Origin: Cricetomys ansorgei
Lineage: Eukaryota > Chordata > Mammalia > Rodentia > Nesomyidae
DNA length: 64,000 nucleotides
NCBI GenBank assembly: GCA_026225945.1
Contig: JAMJFZ010001758.1
Coordinates: 38,166-102,165 of the forward strand
Reading direction: 5' to 3'
Each line of letters starts with the position of its first letter. Position 1 is the stretch's first letter. The notes under the pieces are model-generated. The model was not told the DNA's origin. It saw nothing but the letters and a program-made list of their open reading frames with translations, and made no database searches. The position numbers and the translations under genes are program-made. Of this stretch, positions 52,961 through 64,000 are shown one piece after another.

Positions 52961-53099
52961 AAGAAGCCTGCTAAGCTGAACTGTACTTACCCTCACTGAA
53001 CTCTAGGGGGCAGGCTTTGACCAAGAAACTCACCCAGACACCTTGAAAGCTTAACTGCAAGGGAGAGCCTCTCTAGCACAGAGACCTGTGTGTGTGTAT

Positions 53100-53130
<31 letters not shown>

Positions 53131-53621
53131 GTGATGGGGTGGTGGTGGTGTGGTGGTAATGCTGCTGGTCTGATTAGGAACCCAGCGCACAATAGCTCAG
53201 CAACGCCGCTGTTTCCTGGGCCTGTGCCTCAGAGCGCTAATACACAATGAGGGCTGCTTCTAAGGGAAGGAAGAATCAGCCACATTCTGCAAGCGACCTT
53301 CACCAGCTGTTGGGTGGGATACAGCTTGATCTTTTGTGGACACAGAGTTAACTCGAGTGCCTTAGGCTAGACTGATTTGAGACTACGTGTGCTTTTTCGG
53401 ATTTAACTGTTTGGAAAGAATTAGTTTGAGAAATGGTGTGATGTTCGAGCTTCGCCCCATGCCTGCAGTGGCCTAATTGTTCTTTCCTCGGGTTCAGTTT
53501 TGTTCGTAAGGCCTAACAAGCATAAAAAGGTGACGTGCACCCAGAAGCGAGATGTACAGCTCAGGTGCTACCCAGGAGCGATCGGAGCTGCTGTGTAATT
53601 AATGCCTGTCCTACTTTGCTT

Positions 53622-53990
53622 TCTATTGCTATGATAACCACCGAGACCAAAAGCCACTCAAGGGAAGAGAGGGTTTATTTGGCCTACCAATCCACCCACA
53701 GTCCGTGATATTAAGGGAAGCCAAACCAAGGTCTGAATTCAAGCATGGCAGAACCATGCCAGGAATAAGCTTACTGGCTAGCTCAGTGCTTAAAAACCCA
53801 GAATCGTTTGCAGTGGAGTAGCACCAACCATCCAGGGGTTGGCCCTCCTGCTTTTTCATTCATCAAGAAAATGCCCCAGGAGCTTGCCTCCAGGACAATC
53901 TGCTGGGATTATTTTCTCAGTTGAGTCCCTTCCTCCCAGATGAGCCACCTTGTGTCAACCTACAGGAAACTAACCAGCACACTGCCTCAG
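53622..53990 (-). repeat. Rodent interspersed repeat, family B, inverted
   Basis: 'ctttctattgctatgataac', 'gagagggtttatttggcc', 'ggaataagcttactggc', 'aagaaaatgccccaggagc', 'cttgtgtcaacctacagg', ending 'aaccagcacac'. The same family is cut by the window end at 63790. Confidence 0.7.
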
Positions 53991-54486
53991 CCCTCTCCTG
54001 AGGCTCTTACTCACCACAGAGATGGGATGGTCAACAGGCTTTTCTCTCTTCTCTGCAATCCCTGACTGAGTTACAATCAATCCCCTAAAGCCTTCAGCCC
54101 TGTCGCTCATAGGTAGACCATATGCTCTACTACAACACACATACACATCCCCGTGGAAATGTTAGAAAATTAGGTTCTGGGGAGAGGGGAGATTCCATCG
54201 TATACCCCTTCTACCTGGCTCACACAGACCCAGGAGTCTTCTTGTGTATGAGTACACTGGTGAATAAAGACGATATTATCTGAATCCCTCTGAGCTTTCC
54301 CTATCTACCGGCCTACAGTTATTGCTATGCTCCATTTAAGCCCTAGCTGGGTCTCTCTTCCTCCTCCTGCTTGGCTTTGCCTCAGGAAAGTAGCAAAAAC
54401 CACACAGCGCATCCCTACAGCTTTAGCCCTTTTGGGTTAAAATTGGACTCTGAGATTCTCTTTAAAAAGATTTCACTCCTGAAATG

Positions 54487-55010
54487 GGTGTGGTGGTGAT
54501 GAGTCTGAAATTTGTCCCCCACTCCAGCCCTGAGGACCAATGAGACCACATATGCAAAAAGCAAACCCATTTTTATTCTGCAGAAGAAACCAGCATGCTG
54601 GGGTCAGGCACCAGGTGAAATGGCCGACCCTGGACAAAGGCTTGCTGGCCTTTTTATAGACAGTAAGAGGGGGTTTCAACATAGGTGAGGTAGCCTGGTT
54701 TCTAACTGGGGGACAGAAATGCAGTTTACAAATGTTTAGTTTTGATTGGCTCATGTTCGAGGGGCTAACTGTCCACATTCTTAGGCTATATCCGTTAGCC
54801 ATTAAAGTCAAGACATCTGGTTTATGGCTTCAGGGCTATCTGGCCGGATGATAGGGGCTACTCTTCACTGCTTCTTCTTTCTGATTGGTTGCCCTTAGAG
54901 TGGGGGTTCTTATGGCTTTCTCTTAGAATTTGCTAGCTTGCAGGGTCAGAGTCAGGCCCAGGTCATGGGCTTGAGCAGCACACTGTGGACCTGGACCAGA
55001 CCTGAGACGG
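54487..55010 (-). mobile_element. Solo LTR of an endogenous retrovirus, minus strand
   Basis: On the minus strand the order is U3-like sequence with CCAAT-type boxes ('gccaatc' forms), a TATA box (TATAAAAAGG at about 54649-54658), then about 80 nt on an AATAAA (54572-54577) and a short U5. No retroviral coding sequence is attached on either side. It is a different family from the four recurrent LTRs. Confidence 0.7.
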
Positions 55011-55204
55011 AGGACCTTGCACATGCACACAGAGAAATGGAGCTTATGTCCTTCATTGGCACCTGCCTGCCATCTCTCAGCTCTTCAGAAGCTAAAGCAG
55101 GAGGCTAGTGAATGTGAGGCAAATGTAGTCTACCCAGGGAGACCTAGCTCAAACAGCAAAAGTTCATCATTTCTAACACCAAACCATGGGTACCTTTCCT
55201 GCCC

Positions 55205-55238
55205 ACAGATTCTGTGTGTGTGTGTGTGTGTGTGTGTG
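55205..55238 (+). repeat. (TG)n microsatellite
   Basis: About 12 TG units. Confidence 0.9.
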
Positions 55239-55334
55239 CTCGCATGCATGTATGTCCCTTGAACTGAACCAGTGATTTCATCAGTGCTGGGAAAGCATGC
55301 TGCCATGCTACCATCAAGCTCTATCTCCTCCTCA

Positions 55335-55555
55335 ACACACACACTTTTTAGACACAATTTCATTTTCCCAGGCTGGCCATGACATCTGCATGTAGCTGAG
55401 GGTAGCTCTTGATCCTCTTGCCTCTACCTCCTAAATGTTTGGATTACTGGGCCCACAAGCATGCTGGTCTGTAGGGCTCTGAGGATTGAACCCAGGACTT
55501 CATGCACGCTAGGTAAGACCTCTACCAATTGAGCCACATCCTCAGCTCATTCCAG
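55335..55555 (-). repeat. B1-ID chimeric SINE (B4-like)
   Basis: Antisense B1 part ('ttcccaggctggccatgac', 'ttgcctctacctcc') followed by the antisense ID-like head ('ggattgaacccagg', 'accaattgagccacatcc'). Confidence 0.75.
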
Positions 55556-56549
55556 GTTCTTCTGAAAACTGGGGTGAGGTGGAAGAAGAGCTGGATCAGG
55601 AGATAAATATAGGAGGGGTCTCAACTCAGTCACTACCTGTAGCTCTATAATAGGTCCACATTTCACCTGGTTTGAACCTAGCTAAATGAGCCAGGACCCA
55701 TTCCATAGACAGATGCCTGTGAGGTGCAGTGCAGCATTCTCTCTGGGTCAGGGAGAGCCTGGGAGACCCACACCCAGCTTCCCCTATTGTTTCCACAGTT
55801 CAGTTTTTCATCTTTGAAACTGCGAGCTTGCAATCATTAGATAACCTCAAGCCCAACTTTCTATGATCCTGTGTCTCTTCATAGTTAACACCCTGGGAGA
55901 AGAGAAATTTATCACCAAAGAATACTAGCCCCAGTGGGTTTGGCATCTCCTTATCTTGTTGGGTAGAAACCATCCACAGAAACATTGCCAACATCTATGT
56001 TGTGCCAACTAATGGTAGGTGACACCCTATTGGAACTCTGACCTGATGCTCAGATCCAGAGCAGAAGGGTGATGTGCTGTGATGTGCTGCCAAGGGACAC
56101 ACTGGTTTTGTGGATAAGGCTTCCTGGTCCTTAGATCTCAGCCATATCCCTCACCAGGGCCTGGAGAAGGCAGCTTGTGAATTCTCTAACAACACACCAC
56201 CAGGTTCTGCCAAGGATAACTGTGCTGTCAGAGAGCTTCACCTGGTGCTGGTGATAATGTGACTGTTTTCCTGGAGTCGGCTGGGCCAGAGAGCGAGCCC
56301 CATCTCCCATCTGTATCGCCAGAGGGAGGGAATGTTACAAAGCACTCACCCTTGCCACTGATTTAGAAAGGAATAAATAAAAAGTCACATTCACAGAGGC
56401 ACAGTCAGAATTTGTCTTGATTATTGTTTACATATTAAAGTCTTCAAAAAATATGCCTTGTTCACAATCTGCTTTCTCTTAGACTATAGGATGATTCTCA
56501 AAGTCTTACCTAAACCAGCAGCACCCAAACCATCAAACACTTTAGAAAT

Positions 56550-57005
56550 GCCACATCCAGGCTGGAGAGATGGCTAAATTACTTGTCATAAAAGCATAGA
56601 GTCCTGAGCTTGTTTCCCCTGAATCCATGTCAAAAATTCCGGGCACAGTGGTGCCTGCTTGAAAACCCAGCACTGGGGAGGTAAGGACAGGAACCGGAAG
56701 CTCTATGACTGAAGTTACTGGAATTACTCCAATCTGACTTCCGGGAGCTCCAGGCTCAGATGGAGATCTGGCTTCAAAGAGTAAGCTGGAGCAGGGGGTG
56801 ATCCACCTTTCATCTTAGCACTCAGGTGGACCTCTATGAATTGGAGGCCAGTCTAGTCTATTTAGCAAGACTGTATCTCAAAAAGAAAAGGGGAAGGGGT
56901 GGGGTGGGTGGAAAGCAATTGAGACAAGACTAGAGGCTGATCTCTGACATCTACACACACCCAGGCACCTGCACCTGTACCCACACCAACACCAACACAC
57001 ACTTA
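56550..57005 (+). repeat. B4 SINE interrupted by a B1
   Basis: The B4 head 'ggctggagagatggctaaat' and 'gggcacagtggtgcctgc' is followed at about 56790-56890 by B1 sequence ('ggaggccagtctagtc', 'actgtatctcaaaaag'), then the CA/ACC-rich B4 end. It reads as a nested insertion. Confidence 0.65.
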
Positions 57006-57019
57006 AGATGAAACATTGA

Positions 57020-58130
57020 CACCAAGGACCTGTGTTACCACATACTGCCCAAGTATAATTTGGAAAGAAATGGTTTCTTCATGTAATACAATTCTTAGTG
57101 CATGACGCAGTGTAATTACATAGAAATTTGACTCAGGATACAATGTCATTTCTTCCAAGAAGTTGGGTCCTAGAGATAGGCTACCTGTGCTAGCTTAAGG
57201 ACCTAGGGAAGGCTCTGGTCTGGTCTCAGTCACACAGATAGCATAGGGATCAGTTGGGCTATTAGCCACCTCTGGTCCTGGTTGTGGGAGCCTGACATGG
57301 TCCGGTCCAACAGATAACAGAGATCACCAGGCTATTAATCATTCCCAACTCTTAGATTTCTGGATGGAAGAATAGTGTTTTGTTGTTGTTATTGTTGTTT
57401 GTTTGCTTGTTTTTTTAGATCTTTCCCTTTGGAAAGACAACCCTGCGTGCTTAACATTGCTGATTTCTCTGGAGATCTGTGGGCACAAGGACATTCATGC
57501 TATGCTCCCAACATCCTGGTACCTGGGAATCTGCAGGGTAGATATTCACAAGGGATGCCTCAGTATGGTGCCTGTCAGTATCCGGGAGAGGGGAAGGGCT
57601 GCTGCAGATGTGTACTGCATGGCCTGAGCAGCAGCTGGGTTCCCACATGCTCGACATTCTTCATAGACTTCCTGTTATTTGATGAGCACCTGACATGGTA
57701 ATGCTGACATGAGCAGCAAGAGAGAATTCTACCAAGCACTGTTGCTACCATGAGGCAGTGTGCCTAAGGAAAGGCATCATTTGAGAGGACAATACACACA
57801 TTCAAACCTCATTTCTGCCACTGATGTCCATGGACAGGCCATTGTACTGTTAGCTGTAAAATGGGGAAGAGGACCACTATCTGGCTGGGTCCTTGGAAGA
57901 TGTAGGTGGAGAAGGAGACAGAGCAGTTGGTTTGGTGCTTAAAGTGCTAAGGGTTTTTAAACGACACCTTTTTCTTTTTACCCTCTTCTCCAGTGGGGAA
58001 AGCAAAATCAGATATTCAAGAGTGTAAGGACAATGTGCTGTCTATTAAATCAGGCGAACACTCCTACTGCACCACACCTGTGCCAGGACTGCTGAGTTAT
58101 GGCACTTCCTTTTCCCCTTCCTCCCATCAT
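57020..58130. other. Downstream flank, nothing recognised
   Basis: The open frame at 57375-57701 shows no family resemblance. No RNA gene or SINE was seen. Confidence 0.4.
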
Positions 58131-58139
58131 TCCTCTATT

Positions 58140-58310
58140 TATGCTGGAAGCTCCTGTCTGAACTCCAAAGATGGATTTGGGGTCCATGGACACACACAGG
58201 GCAACACCAGGTACAGAGGATCTGACACCCTCTTCTGGCCTCCATGGGCATCTGTACAGATAGAGCACAAACACCTACACACATAAACATAAAATAAAAT
58301 GATAAAATGA
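58140..58310 (+). repeat. B2 SINE 3' part
   Basis: 'gacaccctcttctggcctcc', 'gggcatctgtacagatag', tail ATAAAATAAAATG. Confidence 0.75.
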
Positions 58311-58537
58311 ATGCTTTTTTTTTGAAAGGCCAAAAGGAAGGCCTATGGGAGGGGCTGAGAATAAGAAAGAAACATATGTTCATCTCTTGTTTATTATCCT
58401 TTAGGAAACTTCCATGGTCCCTTGTAGTGTAGAAATAAAAGTAGCAAAAAGAATCTTCTAAAAGAAATAAAATTAAAGAGTTCCAAGCCAAAAGAATTTT
58501 CTATTTTTTTTCTCCTGGTTAACACAAAACAGACTTT

Positions 58538-58735
58538 TTAGGGCTGATGAGATGGCTTGGTGGGTCAAGGTGCCCACTGTCAGGCCTGGTGACTGAGTTC
58601 AGTGCTGAGACCCACATGGCGGAAGGAGACAGCCAGCTTCTGAAGTTGACCTCTGATTTCCATATGTACCTGTGGCACACATGAACAGAGGCACACTCTC
58701 ATTCACACGTAAACACACTCAAAATACATAAATAA
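58538..58735 (+). repeat. B4/RSINE-type SINE
   Basis: 'agggctgatgagatggc', 'gagacccacatggcgg', 'gttgacctctgatttcc', tail ending in the purine tract below. Confidence 0.75.
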
Positions 58736-58736
58736 T

Positions 58737-58906
58737 AAGAAAGAAAGAAAGGAAGGAAGGAAGGAAGGAAGGAAGGAAGGAAGAAAAAAGAAAAAAGAAA
58801 AGAAAGAAGAAAGAAAAAAGAAAGAAGGAAAGAAAAGAAAAAGAAAGAAAGGAAGGAAGGAAGAAAGGAAGGAAGAAAGGAAGAAAGAAAGAAAGGAAAG
58901 AAAAAA
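58737..58906 (+). repeat. Polypurine (GAAA/GGAA)n tract
   Basis: About 170 bp of GAAA, GGAA and AAAAAG units with no pyrimidines, growing from the A-rich tail of the preceding SINE. Confidence 0.97.
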
Positions 58907-59599
58907 GATCCACTTCTATTTAGGACATCTTCAAGTGTGCCGTCTCTCAGGTTTCTGAATTGCAATCTCCCCCTAACCCACCTCTCTCCCTGCCTTTGTT
59001 TTTCTGCTTTATGAGGCCCAGACACCAACAGCCAGCCCTTTTCCGGCCTCCCCTTCCTCCAGACCATATGGGACTATATTTTTCTTATCCTGGCCTTGCA
59101 GGTGCAGGGAGTGGCCATGCATGGCAGTAATGTACATCTGATGGGGTGTTGAAGCAAACCATAGTTTACATCCGGAGTCTAATCAGAAAGCCCAGGGGAG
59201 GTGTGGCTATGAGGTGGAGACATGAAACGCTTTCTTCCCAAAGGGATTTGGCTTTTGTTTACTTGTTCGCTCGAGGAAGTTCAGGACAGTGGCTGGAGTA
59301 TAGACCCTGAGTTCCTATCTACTTCCAGCTCTTACACTTAGCCATACGTTCTTCAGTAATCAATCTCTCCACATCCGCAGGTCTTCAGCTATAAAGAAGG
59401 AGAGCCAAAGTCCTGCCTACAGGTTGCTGTGAGAATTAAATAAATAGTGCAGTTAGTTAGCCAAATTACCAGAACTCATTCAGTGCTCAATACATGTTAG
59501 CTATTAGCATTTGTTTTATTATGAACGTAAAACTGCACAGCAGATAGAAAGCAAAGATGCCTTTCCCCGTTAGACTTGCCTTTCTGGGCTCCCCACCCT

Positions 59600-59800
59600 A
59601 CTCAGCCAACCGAGACACAACCACTGCTGAAAGCTCAGATCACAGCTTTCAAGACTGAGTCCCAGCACCCACGCTTGCAACGGCCTGTAATTCCAGCTCC
59701 AGGGAGCGTGACTCCCACTTCTGGCCTCCGTGGGGATCTGCACACACTCTTGTGCACACTTTCACAGGCACGACACACACACAAATAAAATCTTTCATTT
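59600..59800 (+). repeat. B2 SINE, diverged
   Basis: 'gagtcccagcacccacgc', 'cctgtaattccagctccagg', 'cttctggcctccgtggg', tail AATAAAATC. Confidence 0.8.
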
Positions 59801-59995
59801 TTTTATCTTTTAAAATAAATAAAATTTCATCTTTATCTTTTAAAATAAATAAAATTCTACTTTATATATACATATATAAATTATGTATAAATATATATAA
59901 ATTATATATAAATAAATAAAGATTATATATAAATATACATCTATATGTATTTAATCTATAATGCATATGTTATCTATATATATACTTATACACTT
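59795..59995 (+). repeat. Short tandem duplication and AT-rich (TATA)n region
   Basis: The unit 'tcttttaaaataaataaaat' occurs twice about 33 bp apart (about 59804-59855), followed by TATATAAAT repeats. Confidence 0.85.
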
Positions 59996-59999
59996 GGGC

Positions 60000-60122
60000 T
60001 AGTCATGGTGGGACATGCCTTTAATCCCAGGACTTGGGAGGCAGAGGCAGATGGATTTCTTTGAGTTCAAAGGCAGCCAGAGCTACAAAGCGAGACTCTG
60101 TCTCAAAACAACAAAAACAAAA
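60000..60122 (+). repeat. B1 SINE, well preserved
   Basis: 'gggctagtcatggtggg', 'cctttaatcccaggacttgg', 'gaggcagaggcagatgg', 'gagactctgtctcaaaac'. Confidence 0.9.
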
Positions 60123-60534
60123 GTTCAAACCCCTCTCAAAGCTGCAGATGTTGTCAGCAGCGTGGATAATAAAAAGAGGACAACCTTGACCCTGAGGGTA
60201 AGTCCAAGGGAAGTGTTTATTTGCTTGGCTTCCCTCACACACGTCCCTGGCTTTGGCTCTGTTCCCCAGCCCCTCATGCATCTCCCTGCCAGCCTAAGTA
60301 CCAAACCAGAGAGGACTCCAGCCTCTCTTGGCACTGGAATTAATCAGCTGCTGCTCTGCATTTAGCAACGCACAGAGGACATACAGGGGGCCGCAGGGCG
60401 GCCCCTACAGACTTGATGCAGTTGGCACCAGGCACAGGGAGGCAACTTCTATAGCCAAGAAGTAACGGGGCAGCCTTACAGGAGCCCCACTTTCCCTCTT
60501 GGAATGGTTCCATTGTGTAAATGCAACTGCACTA

Positions 60535-60538
<4 letters not shown>

Positions 60539-60582
<44 letters not shown>

Positions 60583-60860
60583 CTATGGGTGCACATGTGT
60601 GTATGGAGGCCAAAAGTTGACCTTGGGAGTTGTCCCTTAGGAACCACCCACCTTATTTTTAAGATAGGTTTCTTATTGGAACTTGTTGAGTAGGCAAGAC
60701 TGCAGTCCCAGTGAGCCCCAAAAATCTACCTGTTTCTGCTCTTTGGCTTTGGGATTGCAAATATACCACCACACCTAGATTTTCATGTGACTTCTGGGGA
60801 CTGAAATCAGCTCTTCATACTTGTGCAGCAAACAGTTTAACAACTCAGTTCTCTGTACAG
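60539..60860 (-). repeat. (TG)n followed by B3 SINE
   Basis: TG run at 60539-60580, then 'tggaggccaaaagttgacc', 'gctttgggattgcaaat', 'ggggactgaaatcagctc', 'aacaactcagttctctg'. Confidence 0.75.
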
Positions 60861-60892
60861 CCTTTGGAGGCTCCAATTATATGTCTCAACTA

Positions 60893-61070
60893 TACACACA
60901 CACACACACACACACATCCATATATGTACATGCATATATACACACACACACATATATACACATACATATACAAATATATATATACATATATGTAATATTC
61001 ACACATATATGTATACACACACACACATATATGTATACATATATATATGTGTGTGTGTGTGTGTGTTTGT
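60893..61070 (+). repeat. (CA)n/(TA)n/(TG)n mixed microsatellite
   Basis: CA run, mixed CATATA segments, then TG run. The CA and TG ends are complementary and could pair. Confidence 0.95.
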
Positions 61071-61244
61071 GTCTGACTAGAAAAACAAACTCAGTTGTAT
61101 ATATAAGGAAACAGAGACTAAATTCATCTAGCAAATGACAAAAGTGGGATTCAAACTCAGGGTGCTCTCATTCCAAATTTTATTCTCCTTCCCAATTCTA
61201 AATTCTATATCTGGTCTTGAAAGAAAATTCCCACAAACTTTGAT

Positions 61245-61750
61245 GGAATTATAAATGCTGCTTTTAAAACTGGCAATGATGGCAGAAGCTGGCCAGGACC
61301 ATGTGCAGATTTCTCCCTGAGATGCCCCTCCCCAAAATGACCTGGACCACTGTGGAGATTCCCCCTGGGATTACTTCATGATGGCCAGACCACATGGAGG
61401 TCCCACTAGGATTCTTCCATGATGGCCCTGAGCTGTAGCTCATGACAGCTTTTCAAAAAGCAGATCCCATGAGGCTAAGTGTTTCCCATTAGCCCAATCA
61501 GAGGTGAGCACATATTTTGACATATTTCCTACCTGGGCATCTCTTGCCTACCTGTTTCCTGTCTGGGTATCCCTGCCTCCTACCTGGATATCTCTGTCCA
61601 TATCCAATCAGGGGCAAGCATATATTCTCTGTCATTAATTAAATTGGGGACCTGGAAGTACACAGTCAAGAATCCCAGAGAGCTGTTGAGGGAGGGACTA
61701 TTAGAGTGTTTTCTGGTGCTCATCATATATCACATTCTCCTTAGCTGATG
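61245..61750. repeat. Unassigned repeat-like segment
   Basis: Contains internally similar phrases ('catgatggcca' or 'catgatggccc' twice; 'acctgggcatctct', 'acctggatatctct' and 'tctgggtatccct' variants), suggesting an old LTR or minisatellite. I cannot assign it. Confidence 0.3.
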
Positions 61751-61774
61751 TTTTTCTTTTAACTTGTTAACTTA

Positions 61775-62390
61775 GCTCTGGTGTAAAAACAAACAAACAA
61801 AAAAGATGCTTGGTGCTGAGTGAGAAAACTCATGCTAGTCATGAGTTTATCACTGAGAGGCATAAATTGCTGGGCCAATTTATATTGTTTTTGAATGAAT
61901 AAAGAAATAAAAGGAAAGACATGACTGCTCCTAGGAATGGTGGGGATTATTGTAGATATGAGGGAGAACATAGTTAGAGGTGGAGACATCTCAGAGAGTT
62001 CAGAGTAGTCATGTGAGGAGAGTGGGGAGGGGAGAAGGGAGAGATGAGAAAGATGGGGAACCTAGAGACCAGCCAGGAGGCCAAAACAGACCAAAGGAGA
62101 GAGGGTAACCAAAATGACTGGATTATATAGGGAAGAGTAGCCCAGCCCCCTGGGCTGGAGAGTTCAGGGTATATCAACCAGGAGGACCCTGTAGCAGGTA
62201 GGGACTGAAGGATTCTGGGAGAACCTGGTAGTCAGGTCTGCTTTGATCTGTTAAATAGGCATCTCAGCCAGCCCTGCAGCCCTACACGGCTTTGGGCTGT
62301 CAAAAACTTTGGTTCTTGTCTCCCTAATTTTAACTCTCACGATCTGACAATAGACACCGATGTCAGAAAAATGAGTGAGGTTCTCAGCTA
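61775..62390 (+). repeat. LTR-like rodent repeat, unassigned
   Basis: 'ggattatatagggaagag', 'agcccagccccctgggctgg', 'caggaggaccctgtagcagg' and 'tctgacaatagacaccgatg' resemble a rodent LTR/medium-reiterated repeat I have seen in mouse flanks. The family name is not certain. Confidence 0.45.
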
Positions 62391-62848
62391 ACAGGACACA
62401 CCCTCAGGAAGCCAGGCTTCCAGACTGAGCTTCTTGATTCCAAGGAAACCATTCTCATCTCCCTTCTACCAGTGAAGAAGTATAGAGGGCGGGTTAAATT
62501 GCCATGTCTAACAGTCAAACAAATTTTAAAAAAATCCACTTGTGTTAGATGTTGGAAGCATGTGGGTATGAGGAGGAGAAATTAACTAAAAAAAGAAAAA
62601 AGATGTTATTTTTATTCCTACTGAAACTGTGAGTCTGAGGTAGAGCTCATTCTATTCCTAGAAAGAAAAACAAAATGCAGGCACAGAGATTACGATCTCA
62701 GGTTCTTGTTTAGGGAAGAGCTTTGAGAGAATGAGGCACCTGCTGAAGAGGACCTCTGGTTTCTTCTATTTGTCAGAAGAAAGGGGTAAGAGAGGTGGGA
62801 GCATAAGCGTTTTTAATTGTGTGTGTAACGTCTGTAGGAGTGTGTGTG

Positions 62849-62849
<1 letters not shown>

Positions 62850-62892
<43 letters not shown>

Positions 62893-63060
62893 TGTGTGTA
62901 TGAGTTGTGTGAGTGCAGGTACATTCAGAGGCCAGAAGAGGGCATCCAAACCTCTGAAGCTAGAATTACGAGTGGTTGTGAACGCCCTCACATGGAACTG
63001 AACTTGAGTCCTCTGAATGAATAAGACACACCTTTAACCACTGCACTATCTCTCCAGCCC
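62850..63060 (-). repeat. (TG)n followed by B2 SINE
   Basis: TG run at about 62855-62900, then 'ccagaagagggcatcc', 'gaattacgagtggttgtg', 'actatctctccagcccc'. Confidence 0.85.
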
Positions 63061-63189
63061 CCCACACTTGATAGTTCATCCTTCTAGAGCTGGATCAACA
63101 GGTCAGAAGGAAGATATAACCACAGTAGAATGTAGCAGGCACAGCAGGCATTGCTCAGTTCTATGATAAGAACATAAAACGTGGTCTAC

Positions 63190-63268
63190 AGTTGTTGAGT
63201 TGCTGGGAATCAAACCCAGAGTCTCTCAAATGGTGAGCTAACATCTAGCACTGAGCTAGGCCCACAGT
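63190..63268 (-). repeat. ID-like SINE fragment
   Basis: 'ctgggaatcaaacccagag' and 'agcactgagctaggccc' match the antisense ID-type head. Confidence 0.5.
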
Positions 63269-63279
63269 CTCCTTATTTG

Positions 63280-63789
63280 TTTTATCTTATGAAATGATAT
63301 CTCAACTCCCTATGTTCATAGTTGGAATATTTTCTTCGAGTCTATCCTTAATCATGGGACATATCCTTTCTCTGCATTTAGCGGAAACCATGTCGGGGGT
63401 TTGGCTACATATGAATTTATTCTACTCTTGATCAGCTCTCCTGCATGGATTTAGTTCTTAGGCTGCACACAGGCAGTATTAGGATCAGTAACTAGCTTGT
63501 TCATAAAGGACTGGCCACTTTCATGCCTTTATTAATGTTGCTCTTAGGCAAATGCTGGGATCAACAATGGATGTTTATACTTCTAGGCTCCGGAAGGGAG
63601 ATCAGCTTAAAGGGGATGTTTACATTCGAGTACTTCTGAAAGAAGTAGAACATTCCATGGGTTCCTTCAGCTTCCCTCTAATGACAAAACGGGAAAACAA
63701 AGAGCATTAACTCTTTTTTTTTTTCTAGAAATGGTTCTCCTTAGATGTGTATGGAATAGGGATTGAGCCTAAAATCAGCATTACTGGTT
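63280..63789. other. Downstream flank, nothing recognised
   Basis: No gene or clear repeat. Confidence 0.4.
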
Positions 63790-64000
63790 TGTGTTGCACA
63801 GTCATCTGAGAAGAGGGACCTGCACTGAGAACATGCCTTCATGAGATTGGCCTGTAGACAAGCCCATGGGGCAGTTATTAATTAGTGATTGACTGGGGAG
63901 GGCCTTGCCCGCCTGTGGGCAGTGCCACCCTTGGGTGACGGTCCTTGGTCCTATACGAAAGCGGGCTGAACAAGCTGAACAAGCCATGAAGAGCAAGGCA
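63790..64000 (+). repeat. Rodent interspersed repeat, family B, cut by window end
   Basis: 'cagtcatctgagaagaggg', 'attagtgattgactgggg', 'tgggcagtgccacccttggg', 'aagcgggctgaacaagc' match the opposite orientation of the 53.6-kb copy. Confidence 0.7.

Noticed and set aside
57375..57701. 108-codon frame downstream as part of a neighbouring gene
   Set aside because: No similarity to ADGRF5 or TNFRSF21 segments that I could recognise, and no splice signals in phase.

Overview
The window is mammalian nuclear DNA from a muroid rodent. It is full of rodent-specific SINEs (B1, B2, B3, B4 and ID-like), rodent L1 fragments, small rodent DNA-transposon-like repeats and long (CA)n/(GA)n/(TA)n tracts. I cannot name the species. 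There are few ID elements, which argues mildly against rat, and one recurrent LTR family here is not one I recognise from house mouse.

The only protein-coding gene I can support is an ortholog of Adgrf1 (Gpr110), an adhesion G-protein-coupled receptor, on the + strand from the start codon at 19632 to the stop codon at 49751-49753. I resolved 14 coding exons by matching codon phase and GT/AG splice sites to the family architecture: signal peptide, Cys-rich N-terminal region, SEA domain, GAIN domain with a GPS autoproteolysis site, seven membrane helices and a short cytoplasmic tail. Exon lengths sum to a 909-residue protein, against 910 for human ADGRF1, but only if exon 2 contributes 58 nt. 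As written, the canonical acceptors give 59 or 62 nt. This +1 discrepancy at the start of exon 2 (an A5 run) is the main anomaly in the gene.

Layout. 1-19.5 kb: upstream flank with SINEs, a 5'-inverted L1 (about 12.69-14.74 kb), an LTR and many microsatellites. One non-repetitive block ending in a perfect donor site (about 2.9-3.36 kb) could be an untranslated first exon. 19.6-49.75 kb: Adgrf1, whose introns hold a 690-bp CA-rich array, a second old inverted L1, a 390-bp polypurine array, an LTR copy and many SINEs. 49.75-64 kb: 3' UTR and downstream flank with two more copies of the same LTR family, a separate minus-strand solo LTR with TATA box and poly(A) signal, SINEs, and a partial repeat cut by the window end. 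No neighbouring coding gene is visible; in human the neighbours are ADGRF5 and TNFRSF21.

I found no CRISPR array, operon, tRNA/rRNA gene or undescribed system. The items worth following are the exon 2 frame problem, the possible upstream exon, and the structure of the repeats.
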